Source of the DNA: Crocodylus rhombifer
Lineage: Eukaryota; Chordata; Crocodylia; Crocodylidae
NCBI GenBank assembly: GCA_038503035.1
Contig: JAVSML010024257.1
Location: forward strand, 496,001 to 560,000
Direction of reading: 5' to 3'
Length of the DNA stretch: 64,000 nucleotides
In this document: positions 33,824 through 43,739 of the stretch, in pieces
Numbering within the stretch: the stretch's first letter is position 1
Layout: the number at the start of each line of letters is the position of its first letter
The notes under the pieces: model-generated
Databases searched by the model: none
The model's input: the letters and a program-made list of their open reading frames with translations, nothing else
Told to the model about the DNA's origin: nothing
Translations under genes and position numbers: made by a program

Positions 33824-34165
33824 CAGGGGCAGACAATTATTTCAGGTGGAGGGCCACTTACCCAGTTTTGGCAAGCTGTTGAGGGCTGCATGGGTAGCCC
33901 TGCCCTTTGACAGGGGCCCTGCCCCCTTGTCGCCATCTTGGGACTGGAAGTCCCTCCCCTTGCCCCTGGAAGTACTCCTTTGGGGAAGAAAGGTTTGCCA
34001 TTTTAGAACGGGAATAAAAACCAAAAGAAATTATATACTAAAAATCAAACACCCATAATAATATATTTTAATTTAATTAAAAATATATAGTTTGTCCTGA
34101 TTTGCATGTGTTTGTGCTGTATATGTAGAAGTGATTGCATAATAGCTCAAAATGCAGTCTACTCT

Positions 34166-34375
34166 TGTATAGTAGGTGGGGTGTGTAGGGATGTTGCGGG
34201 GTATGGGTGGGTGGGGTTTGTGGGGAGCCATGGATGGGTGGGTATGGGGGGGTTGTGGGGATGTGTGGATGTGTGTGTGTGGGTACGGTATTTGTGGGGT
34301 GTGTGATTGTGTGGGTGGGAGGGTGTGGCTGCAGGGTTTGTGGGAAGGGCTTGAGGGTATGTGGGGTGTGCATGA
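34166..34375 (+). repeat. G-rich minisatellite with G-quadruplex potential
   Basis: Repeated 'gtgggtggg', 'gtgtgtggg' and 'gggtatggg' units. Bases 34205-34225 contain four runs of three to four G separated by one to four bases. Confidence 0.8.
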
Positions 34376-34940
34376 GAGCCCCTCCCCGCACATGCCCACT
34401 GTAGCCAGTCAACACCCACCCCACAAATGCCCAGAGCCTCAGTACCCTATGGTACCTCCCCAACACCACCAAGAGTGCGCAGGCACAGTGTGCCTCGTGC
34501 CCACTCTGTTTTGCCCATCCACATGCAGTGGTAGAGGTGGGGACCAACTCATTCAGCTGCAACCCTGAGCACCCCACACTGGCTCTGGGTTTTCTTCTTG
34601 GGGCAGAGCAGTGGTAGCAGCAGCTGGGCAGAAACTGCTGCATGGTGCAGGGGAAAGCAGCCTCTAACCCTCACCGCCACCAGGCAGTTTTGGGTGCAGC
34701 CGCCCGCAGCCCACACTACAGTAGACTGCAGTGTGGCTCCTTCACTGCTGCCTGTGAGATAACCTGCAGCTGCTCTACACTGTCACTGCTGCTGTGCTGA
34801 GCAGCCCAGAGGCAGCAGTAAAGGAGCTGCGTTTCAGACTAGCATGGTACAGGCTCCAAGTGGCTGCACCCATAACTGCCCAGCAGTGGCAAGGGGTGGG
34901 GGGGCACTTCCCCCCATGCTGAGCAGCAGTTTATGCCCAG

Positions 34941-34966
34941 CTGCTGCTGCTGCTGCTGCTGCTGCT
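34941..34966 (+). repeat. (CTG)8-9 microsatellite
   Basis: About 26 bases of uninterrupted ctg units followed by degenerate 'cttctgcttctgctc'. Confidence 0.95.
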
Positions 34967-35986
34967 TCTGCTTCTGCTCAGCCCTGACAGGCAAGCCTGG
35001 AGCTGGCTCTGGGGCCCAGGCTGAGCAGCGGCAGTGTGGGACAAGTTACTGCTCAGCATGGGGGAAAAGTGGCCTCTCCCCCTCCCACTGCCAGTGCTTC
35101 CTGGTACAGCTCCTCAGGGCCCATGCAGGGCTGCCCTGTGTCTGCTCTGCACTGCCATGCAGGGCAGCCCAGAGGTGGTGGTGATACAGTGGAGATGCAG
35201 GACAGCCCTGCACAGACTCTGAGTGGCTCCACCAGAAAGCACCAGGAGTGAGTGGGAGCGCAGTGATACCCAGGCAGAAGCACAGGGCCAGCACCAGTGC
35301 CCCGGCACCAGCACCGGCAGGGCCCAGAGTGGGAAGGCAGGAACGCGGACTCCTGTCTAGCAGGGCCTCTATGGAGCCGGGCTAACCCCCCTCTTTCCCT
35401 GTGGGTGCAGCCCAGTCCAGCTCTACAGACCTCTGCCAGCACATGTCCTGTGCTCCTAAGCCCTGCTTTGGGTCCCACCAGTGCTGGCCCTGTGCTCCCA
35501 CACACCTGCTTGCTTCCACTTCCTCCCACCCCCACCACTGCTTTCCCCAGTTTCCTGCCTGCCCACCAGCCACTCCTAGACCATGTGGCTCCCAGCCACA
35601 TGGCCACCATGGCAGGACTCAGCAGGAGCTGGCCCAGCCCCGAGGACTAGGGTGATTGCCTGCAGTCCTCCCCTGCCTTGTCACCATGCCCCCGCTTTTT
35701 ACCTGAATTTCCTGCTCCGGCGCAGGGAGACATGAACACCCCCATAGTCCTAAGCCAGAAGCCTCTTCTAGGCAGGGGCTTCTGGCTGGGGGGGGTGGGG
35801 AATGCTGTTGCAGGGTCCTGCTGTGGCTTGTCCTGGGTCCTACTGATGCTGGCTCCTGTCATCTTTGACAGGTAGCCAGGGACAGATAAATATTATTTTT
35901 TAAAAATTTTTTAGTAGCCCTGTGGGCTGTATAGAATGGCTTGGTGAGTCAGATCTGGCCCATGGGCTGTATTTTGCCCACCCCTG

Positions 35987-36730
35987 ATTTAGGGGCTTCC
36001 ATCACTGTTACAGCCAGGGGCCACATCCTTTTTTTTTTTGTGAAGCCTGCCCACCTCTTTCACAGATGTGGGGCAAGCTATCGGTGGGCTGAGTGGCCCC
36101 TAAGCTGCAGGGGGCCCCGGTCCTTCCCTCCAGAACAGTGGTGGCCTCCGAGGCCACCTGGGTGATCATTAGTGGGCTGGGGGCTGCTTCAGCTCAGAGG
36201 CAGCACATATCAGATCCAACTCTTCCCTGAGCCCACTGGGACTTCCAGTACCACGTGCACTGTCCCTGCTGCCTTTCAGCCACCTGAGACCACCTAGGAA
36301 GGTCTGGCTTGTTCCTGGGACAGTGCACGGAAGCAGCACAAGCATGGCTTGGTATGCTGGCAGGTGGAGAAGTGGTGGGGATGGTGCACAGTGTGCTGGA
36401 AGCTCTGGGGGGCTTGAGGAAAAGTTGGATCTGGCAGGTACTACCTCTGAGGTGGGACAGCCCGTGGCCCACTAGCTGTCCACCTGGGTGGCCCTGTGGG
36501 GCACCACTGCCATAAAAGGAAGGACTAGGGCCCCCTGCCAGCTCAGGGGTCACTCAGCCCACCAGCAGCTCAGGCAGGCAGGCTATCAGGGGGGAAAAAG
36601 TGGTGAGGGATCCAATCCTTTTTTTTTTTTTTTTTGACGAGCCTGCCTGCAGCTGGGGGGTGAGCTACCAGCAGGCCCTGAGCTGCAGGGGGCCCTGGTC
36701 CTTGCCTCCACAGCAGTGGTTTAGTTTGCA
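35987..36730. repeat. GC-rich segment with an internal direct repeat
   Basis: A block of about 100 bp occurs twice: 36028-36140 and 36616-36718. Each has a T run (11 to 16 T), then 'gacgagcctgcc'/'gaagcctgccc', 'ctgagctgcagggggccc' and 'ggtccttgcctcc'. Spacing is about 585 bp. No gene is recognised. Confidence 0.65.
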
Positions 36731-38606
36731 ACATAACAAACTCATTTAAATTGCAATAAATTCCCATACATGTGAAGTGTGACGTAAATAAACCACACCA
36801 ACGGGCAATTTTCATCACGTGCACGAGTCCTTTGAGTTCTTTGTCCACATCTCCTTCTGGGTCCACTTGGTGAGCTAAAGAGCAGCCATTTACTTTATCC
36901 TGAGAACCTTAATAGCACTGGAAATGATTCTGTTTGCCTCTCCAACCCCTGAGTAACACATGTAGAGCTTTGGGATTGTTCCCGATTGGTTTTTTTGCAA
37001 GTTTTTGCTGGACAGGGGCATTATAAGCTAGTGCTATTGTCCAGGAGACTCTGGATGACTGTCCTGGCATGAGGGGGCCTTCAGTTATCTTTCTAAATAT
37101 ATCCTGAAACACAAAAGAGAGACTGTGGATGAATGTCCTGGCATCTCTGGCTCTGTCAGAAAACAAGCCCTCAGAAGCGTTGCTGTGGGGAGGAAGAGTC
37201 TACATGATAATGGTGGGACTTGAGTTTCATAGGCCTTGGACTGGTTCTTTGCATAGGGTAAATTTTGTCCTTTGAGCTGCTTTTTTCCAGAAACATGCCC
37301 CTCTCCCCTGCTATGGAGTTTTGAATCAGAACAGAAAATCCAAAGAACAGACACACTATTGTATACTGAAGCTGGTTACAAGGCTCTAAAACTAATCTTT
37401 GTTCTGGCAAATCTCATGCTGTATTGACTGCTCTCCTGGCTACTTCATTCATCATGTGGAAAATGCATTTTACTGAGTACAAATTACAAGAGCCAAACAG
37501 TGGCTCTGTCAGTGTTACATGGTAACCATTACCTTTGTAATTGCCTAGTGACTGCTGTACTGTATGATGTAATGACAGGTTAAATAAATGCATATTAATT
37601 TGCTTCTCTAAAAGAAAGGAATACCATCACATTAAAACAATTGCAAGTTATTTCATATGATTATTCTTGGAGTTAAAATATGAAATTATCTTAGATCTCA
37701 TGAGTAACCAGTACAAATATTACTACTTTTGCCATTCTTTTTCACCTTCCAAACATTCAGAGACAGTATGTAATAAATCCACAACTCTGTTAATAGAGCT
37801 AATCAAAGAAACAGGAATGACTTCTTGAAAAAAATAAGTTTTTGAAGATATGTTTCTATTGTAGAGGATTTAAAATAAATTAATTTTCTTTAAGTTTTTT
37901 GTGATATATGCAGTCATTTTTAATTTTTGTTATGTTAAAAGCCCACAAAACACAATTTTCACCAAGTAAAACCATCTAACTATTTCAAACACATTTTAGG
38001 TACGAATCCAGTTTAAAATAAGTGCAAAGCACTACAGAGAATTTTAATTTATTTTATAAAACATTTTTTAACAAAAAAACTTCTATTAAAACTGAATTGC
38101 TGTAGTTATGAAAAGGATAAAATGTTCTTTGGACTATTTCCCTGTGAAGAAATAGATGCAAAGAGATAAAATTAATTGCCCACAACAAAAAAATAATGTT
38201 TCTTGTCATAATTGTGAATTAACCCCAAGACCTTCTGCCTTCTTATTATGTGCCAAAGACTACAGCAGGAAGTCAAAGGTAGAACATCTCAAGCCTCTTA
38301 CATGGTGAACCAGGATAACTAGATCACTGTTGCACAAAAAAGATCCCGACTGCAAGGAGCCTCTTGGGCCATCAAGTCCAATTCTCTGTGTCTGTAAGTG
38401 GCCATTAACCCATAAAATTGTTACTTGACACTTTCACACAGCAAGGTGTGATACAAAACACTAACAATGCCAGAGATAAAAGTGGGGGAGATGAAGACCC
38501 TGCCAATGCTCAGACACTGCAGTGACAGGGAACTATACATTAATGCATGCTCAGAAGATCCTAGGAGGACTATGCCCCATACTACAGAGGGAAACCTGAC
38601 CAAGTG
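36731..38606. other. AT-rich non-coding DNA with minor repeats
   Basis: A direct repeat of about 26 bp ('gagact.tggatga.tgtcctggcat') is at 37045-37070 and 37120-37145. Bases 38140-38262 resemble an old MIR-like SINE ('gatgcaaagagataaa', 'ttaattgcccac', 'aaccccaagaccttctgcct'). Bases 38345-38390 resemble a tiny CR1 tail. No exon is recognised. Confidence 0.45.
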
Positions 38607-39771
38607 AAAAAATGTAGGGTTACCATACAACCGGGTTTTCCTGGACATGTCCTCTTTTTAAGCCCTCCGATCTCTGTCCAGGCAGGTTTTTTAACATCTG
38701 ACCAAATGCCCAGGTTTTTCCTTTGCTCTGCTGGTGGCAGCAGGGGGAGGGCAATCAGAGGCAGCAGGGAACACAGACGTACTTGCCTGCAACTGTGAAG
38801 GCACACGCTGAGCCATGTGCTGTTCCCTGCAGCCTCCTATCACCTCCCCCTGCTCCCACCCCTGGAGCAAAGGAAAAACCTTGCCATTTGGTCAGGGCAG
38901 GAGGGCATGGGAGCAGGGGCAGGGGCTGAGTTAGGGCGGGGCAGTAACTTGTTCTCCAGTGGGGAAAGGGGCAGGGGGGGCTTTGAGGGCAGCGGGGAAC
39001 TCTATGGCCAGGCTGGCAGCACAGGGGCTGATGCCTGTGCTTGCACAGGCTGAGGGGCCAAGAAACGCTGGGGTGGGGGGAAGAAAGAGGGGGATGGGGG
39101 AAAGGGGCTGTGGCCAAGCTGGCTGACATGGCACAGCAGCCCCATCCCATGGCAGGGGGTACCACAAGCCTACCCTCCTCTTCCCTCCAGCCCACGCTGG
39201 GGCCAGACACACTCCACCACTGCTTGCATGAATCAGAGCCACTGCACTCTGGCCCAGTCAGGATGGGGGCAGCTGGGGCCCCTCTTGCAGGTTGGGGGGG
39301 GGGGCAGGGGGCTGCAGGTTGGGAATAAGGGGCCCCAGCAGGGCTGGGGGGGGCTGTGGTTTAGGACTGTGGGGCACCTGGGTGAGGGAGGGGAACTCTG
39401 GGTTGGGAGTGCGGGTAACTAGCAGCACCAGGGGGTTGTGAGTCTGGAGTGAGGGGCACCAGCAGGGATGGGGGAGTGGCCTGCAGGTTGCGAGTGATGG
39501 GCACCATCATGGCCCAGGGGGGCAGGGTACTGCAGTGTTCAAGTGAGGGGCACTGGCAGGGCTGGGGTCAGTGGGTTGGGAGTGAGGGGCAGCAGCAGGG
39601 CTGCCAGGGGCTGTGGCTTGGCAGTGAGGGGCAACCAAATGGGCAGGGACAGGGCACCAGCATGTCACTGCCTGCTCACCATCATATTCTGCCTGCTTCC
39701 CCCACCCCCCCACCCCCATGTAACACGTGTCCTCTTTTTTGGACCTAAAAATATGGTAATCCTAAAAAATG
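38607..39771 (+). mobile_element. hAT-like element A, copy 1, with target duplication
   Basis: The element body is 38615-39763. The left end 'tagggttaccata' and the right end 'tatggtaatcct' are inverted repeats; both continue into a subterminal 'ggacatgtcctctttt'/'acacgtgtcctctttttt' motif. The flanks 'aaaaaatg' at 38607-38614 and 39764-39771 are identical 8-mers, as expected for hAT insertion (the last A of the right end is shared with the A run). The interior is GC-rich, with a degenerate minisatellite of about 42 bp unit (39240-39660). No transposase. Copy 2 is at 48566-49667, inverted. Confidence 0.82.
39240..39660 (+). repeat. Minisatellite, about 40-45 bp degenerate unit
   Basis: Units have the shape 'caggttgggagtgagggg' then 'caccagcagggctggggg', repeated about nine times with substitutions and a G13 run at about 39292-39304. 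The related inverted array is inside 48600-48930. Confidence 0.75.
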
Positions 39772-41756
39772 CCTTCCTGACTTCAACTCGTGATCACCCC
39801 AAACATCTTCCACAAGACTAGACCTTCTTTATATTATACTGCAACCTGGGGACCAAAAATGCATGATCCCATAAAACAGTATGACTGGTGAGCCAAAACT
39901 CCCTTCCATTTCTGTTTGGCAGTATGGGGCTGGATGTCTACAATGTTTCTGTTGTAGCAGGGGGTTGTTCGCTACTGGGACATATCTGTTCTTGTTGTGA
40001 CAGGCACCATAACATTGAATGGGATGCCTGTGTGAAATGTAGATAAAAGCAAGAAATCTCCTGCATTTCATTTGTCATGTTTATACACATCCCACTGTAA
40101 CCTGAAATAAAGCAAGGCAGAGGCAGGCAAGGTTCTTTGGGTACATGTGGTCTAAGAAAAGATATCACATCTATCCAAAGAACTTTGCCTGCCTATGTCC
40201 TTAGACCAACACAGCTGCAGCCAAAAACTCTGAAAGCAAGAAAAAATTATTTCAGAGATAGCATTTGGACTAAACAGCACCTTCAGATCCAGAATTCCAC
40301 ACTGTATTGTATTCTTATTTGTTATTTTTCAACCCTTTAATCTATACAAACACAATACCATTAGAATTCAGTAGTAGTGATGAATCTACAAAATTTTGGG
40401 TACTGCTTTAAATTACAAAGCACCAATATGATGTAAGCTTTCTGTTAATTACTGGAAATGGTAACTGTTCATCATTTGACTACACAGTATTTACCATGCA
40501 GTGGCTGAGCATGCTAATTTTAACCATATCATTACAGGCTAAGTACATGATTATTCTGTCCTTCAAAATTAGGAGTTCTGTTTAGTGGAATTATATAGTT
40601 TCTAGGAAAATAACTTCAATGTTCTGCTTCAGGATCATTCTTAATAACATCTTGTGACTGTGAGTGGGACAAGCGTGCTCAGTAATTCATCATTATTTTA
40701 TCTCTAATTTCTCATCCTACCATGTAATTATAATTTAGTTAGAGGCCTATTTGGCCTGATAAAATAAAGTTAAACAGAGGTCTAGGTCCCATTTCACCAA
40801 AGCACTTGCTTAACTTGAAGCCCAAGAGTAGTCCCAATGAAGTCAATGGGGCCGCTCACCTAATTTGAAATTATGCACGTGTTGAAGTGATTTTCTAAGT
40901 TAAGGCTCAGCAACTTAAAGGTCCAAGGCCCTGATTTCTAAAATGCATTTGGGTCTGAGTAAGCAAGATCTTTTTTTAAAAATTTTAATCCAATTGAATA
41001 CGGCGAGTTCCAAAGTTTGACTCCAAAATCATTTAGGTTCGTTTTGTTCTTGGAAGACACTGAAGAAAGAAATAGGAAAGAAATAGAAATGAATTTTAAA
41101 AATAATCAAAAATAGACCACTATGGTAAAAATATGCATATTACATGTTAATAAAAAAATAAATTTTACAATATTTAACACACATGCATATCTGGTATGTA
41201 GTCCAATTGTGTTGTATTTTAGAATTATTTTGTCATTAATAGTTTTTTCTGGCACTATGCTCTCCATACAGTATGTGGTAACCAAGCTACTGTGGTGTTT
41301 CACTACAGATCGCAAGTTATGCATTTTGAATATTGCAACAGATTTTTGCTAAAGGCCTCTCTTATCCAATCCTGCTGTGGTGGGCACATGGGTAGGGAAC
41401 CAAAGACAGCCAGGCATGGTGGTGACCATATGACCTTTGTGCACCATTAGCTACAGACATGGGTGAGCCTTAACCATGATAAACTATTTGGCTTGGGATC
41501 TTGGACTAGTATGCATAATATATGTTCAAGTTAGTCCAAAATTCAAAGTATAGTCAGGATAAATAGCTATGTGTTTGTATGTGTGTAAGACTAGAACACA
41601 TTTGTGCTAATCTTGCTTCTAGGCGATGTTCTTAGCTGATGATAAGATAATAAATACCTTGGAGAGAAATGAGTTTACATTTCATGGAAAAAAAAGTATA
41701 CACAAACTTGAACTAATTTTGAAACCCTGCAACCACCACCAAAAATTCTCAGATGC
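39772..41756. other. AT-rich DNA with a hairpin and a MITE-like palindrome
   Basis: It holds the hairpin 40121-40194, next to a + strand fragment of the PLE-like repeat (to about 40225), and a palindromic element at 40796-40897 ('caaagcacttgcttaactt', 'ccaatgaagtcaatgggg', reverse arm 'gtgttgaagtgatttt'). The rest is AT-rich and unrecognised. Confidence 0.45.
40121..40194. repeat. Hairpin, 23-nt arms
   Basis: Left arm 40121-40143 and right arm 40172-40194 pair with two mismatches, both transitions. The loop is 28 nt. The arms are the 'ctttgggta'/'tatccaaag' region of the PLE-like repeat, so two copies of it sit head to head here. Confidence 0.85.
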
Positions 41757-42302
41757 TCATATTTTGCTTAATCTAGTTTGAGTAGCAAAACATTCATGAG
41801 GCATTTGAGGCTTGTAGTTCAGGAAATACACTAATGTTTTTCTTATGTTTACAACACATCCAGGAACATCATCTTGTTGAATTACAATCTCTTTTAAAAG
41901 AATTTTAACAATATTTTTTGTTCTCATAGATTGAGCAACTGGCTGTAGTGGAATCTGAGGCCCTCTATCTGACTGTGGACTAGATAATGTACCGGCAGCT
42001 GCACTACAAACTTTCCCACACTGCCTGCCAATGACAGTAGAGACTTCCCTCTGCAGAGCTAAAAGGTAATTCAGTCTCCTTGCTGGACCAGACATGGGCC
42101 ATGATTGAGCTGAGACAGCATGTTGTGTTAAATTAAATTTGCTCCTTTTTGTTATACTGTATAAATTACCGTATGTGAGGTGAACTAGAGCTGGAGTTTG
42201 TGTGTTAAAAGGGAATGCCTTTTCTTCCCTGTTTTGGCCTCTATTCATGTGCCCTAGTCCTTTGCCTATATTTCTGACATCTAAAACCTCAGCCAAACAC
42301 AA
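41757..42302 (-). other. Unexplained 181-codon open frame with coding-like composition
   Basis: I do not recognise this frame. It begins at a TTG codon 12 codons after a TAA, so no ATG start is implied; if real it would be an exon or a retrocopy piece. It lies in AT-rich DNA, where random frames of this length are unlikely. Its second half has balanced, protein-like composition (KNIVKILLKEIVIQQDD, CVVNIRKTLVYFLNYKP), with A/T-ending codons. The frame ends in TGA at 41757. No repeat, CR1 or transposase motif is visible. Possible identities are a host exon, a processed pseudogene fragment or a transposon ORF. It could also be chance. Confidence 0.35.
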
Positions 42303-42599
42303 TAATATCTCCCTATAAAATCTTTCACTGATAATTTAACCTCATCATGTTGAAGGAATTAAGATTCTCCAGTGTGATTTTGAGTGCTTTGTTTGAGATG
42401 TCAAAGAGGGCCTTTAAGTTTGGAAAGTGATATATACCTGCCCTCTAAAAAAATCCACATGATATTAAAGTGTTCCTGGTTGCACACCTGAAGTACACAA
42501 AGTCACTGACAGCATGTCAACATGAGATGTTTACTGATTAATTAGTAATTAATTAGTACTGTTTAGATGATTAATTAGCTCTGCAGTAAAACATCACTG
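42303..42599. other. Short AT-rich segment
   Basis: Nothing recognised; 'attaattagtaattaattag' at 42536-42556 is a short simple repeat. Confidence 0.4.
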
Positions 42600-43520
42600 T
42601 CTACGGAAAGCTAAGGCAGACATGGATATCAAACTGGCAACAAAAAGTCCTCCTACAGATACATAGGTAGCAAGAAAAAATTGGGCTCCACTGTGGGACT
42701 CCTACTGAATACCCAGGGGCAGCCCACAGCCCATGAAAAGGCAGAACTCCTAAATACGTACTTTGCCTCTGTATTTGTGAAACCCAATGGGGGCAGCTCA
42801 CCTGACCAGAGGCCCAGGGAATATGGGGACAGTAAAAGCCTACAGAAAACCAGCCCAGAACACATGAGGGATCTTCTACAATGCTTGGACATTTTCAAGG
42901 CTGCTGGGCCTGGTGACCTGCACCTGAGAGTCCTGAAAGAACTGGCTGAACTTATAGCAGCGCCGTTGACCAAGCTGTTCGAAGAGTCATGGGACTCGGG
43001 AGGGGTCCTGGATGACTGGAAGAAGGCCAACATGTTGTCCATCTTTAAGAAAGGGAAGAGGGATGACTCCGCAAACTACAGACCAATCAGTCTGACCTTG
43101 GTCCCAGGACCAAGTAAAATTTTTGAAAAGTTGGTTAAGGAGGCCATCAACTACAAGCTGGTAATGGATGGGGTACTAAAAAGCAATCAGCATGGCTTTG
43201 CTAAGGGTAGATCATGCCTAACAAACTTCGTGAGAGCAACTATTCAGGAGGGCACCTCAAAGGAGGATGAGAACCAGTGGGCATAAATTAATAGACAGTA
43301 AATTCAGGTTGGATATAAGGAAAAACTTTTCTGTAAGGGTGGTCAGAATCTTGAACACACTCCCAGCAGACGTGGTGCAGTCACCCTCCTTGGAGGTGTT
43401 CAAGATGACACTGGATAGGCACCTTGTTGAGCTCATCTGAGCCCATTAACTTCCTGCCCATGGCAGGGGACTGGACTTGATGATCTTACAGGTCCTTCCG
43501 GTTCTATGTTTCTATGCACC
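42600..43520 (+). mobile_element. CR1 LINE copy E, internally deleted
   Basis: The copy runs from the endonuclease-RT linker (RKAKADMDIKLA, YIGSKKK) to the RT N-terminus (GRSCLTNF, about 43228). It then jumps near 43250-43290 to the 3' part of the element ([18 protein letters not shown] 'aggttggatataaggaaaa') and a CR1 tail 'ggttctatgtttctatgc' (about 43500-43517). The RT palm and active site are missing. Its terminal octamers differ from the other copies, indicating a separate subfamily. Confidence 0.9.
42681..43286 (+). pseudogene. CR1-E pol fragment: linker and RT N-terminus
   Basis: This 201-codon frame has LLNTYFASVF, FKAAGPGDLHLRVLKELAELIAAPL, DDWKKANMLSIFKKG, NYRPISLT and NQHGFAKGRSCLTN in the normal CR1 order. 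After residue 185 or so the sequence leaves the RT consensus, at the deletion junction. The catalytic LDF and FADD blocks are gone, so no activity is possible. Confidence 0.9.
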
Positions 43521-43646
43521 TATATGTGTGACCCTAGTAGGTTGCAGTAGACTTATAAATGCCACCACAGGGTTGTCTGGCTAAACACAAGTAGTACCTT
43601 GCGGTGGTGGTGTTTTGTGTGCCTCAGTGCACATGTAGACAGCGAT
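43521..43646. other. Short spacer
   Basis: Nothing recognised. Confidence 0.35.
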
Positions 43647-43739
43647 GGGGCTGGCTGGGGCATGAGGGTGCTTCGGGATGGGGTCTGCCTGCCAGCTAGC
43701 CCCCCCACACTGGAGCACCTTCATACCTCAGCCAGCCCC
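43647..43739. repeat. GC-rich hairpin, 25-nt arms
   Basis: Arm 43647-43671 ('ggggctggctggggcatgag' then 'ggtgc') pairs with 43715-43739 at 22 of 25 positions; the three differences are transitions. The loop is 43 nt. It may be the core of a small MITE; 'cacatgtagacagcgatgg' just upstream resembles the MITE termini elsewhere in the window. Confidence 0.85.

Larger units (their letters stand above)
33824..35986. mobile_element. GC-rich hAT-like composite element
   Basis: The left end 'caggggcagacaat' and the right end 'attttgcccacccctg' are inverted repeats of the CAGGGGTGGGCAAA hAT terminus; 'gagtcagatctggcccat' precedes the right end as in that family. The 8-bp flanks do not match, so this may be a composite of two copies. 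The interior carries a GT/G-rich minisatellite (34166-34375) and a (CTG)8-9 run (34941-34966). Long open frames in all phases are low-complexity and show no transposase. Confidence 0.5.

Noticed and set aside
34077..34643. 188-codon minus-strand frame rich in Thr, His and Pro
   Set aside because: Translation of the G-rich minisatellite.
35053..35610. 185-codon minus-strand frame
   Set aside because: GC-rich element interior; several phases are open on both strands.
33824..35986. Single clean hAT insertion with target duplication
   Set aside because: Termini look right, but the flanking octamers 'taaaaacc' and 'atttaggg' do not match, so it is listed only as a composite.
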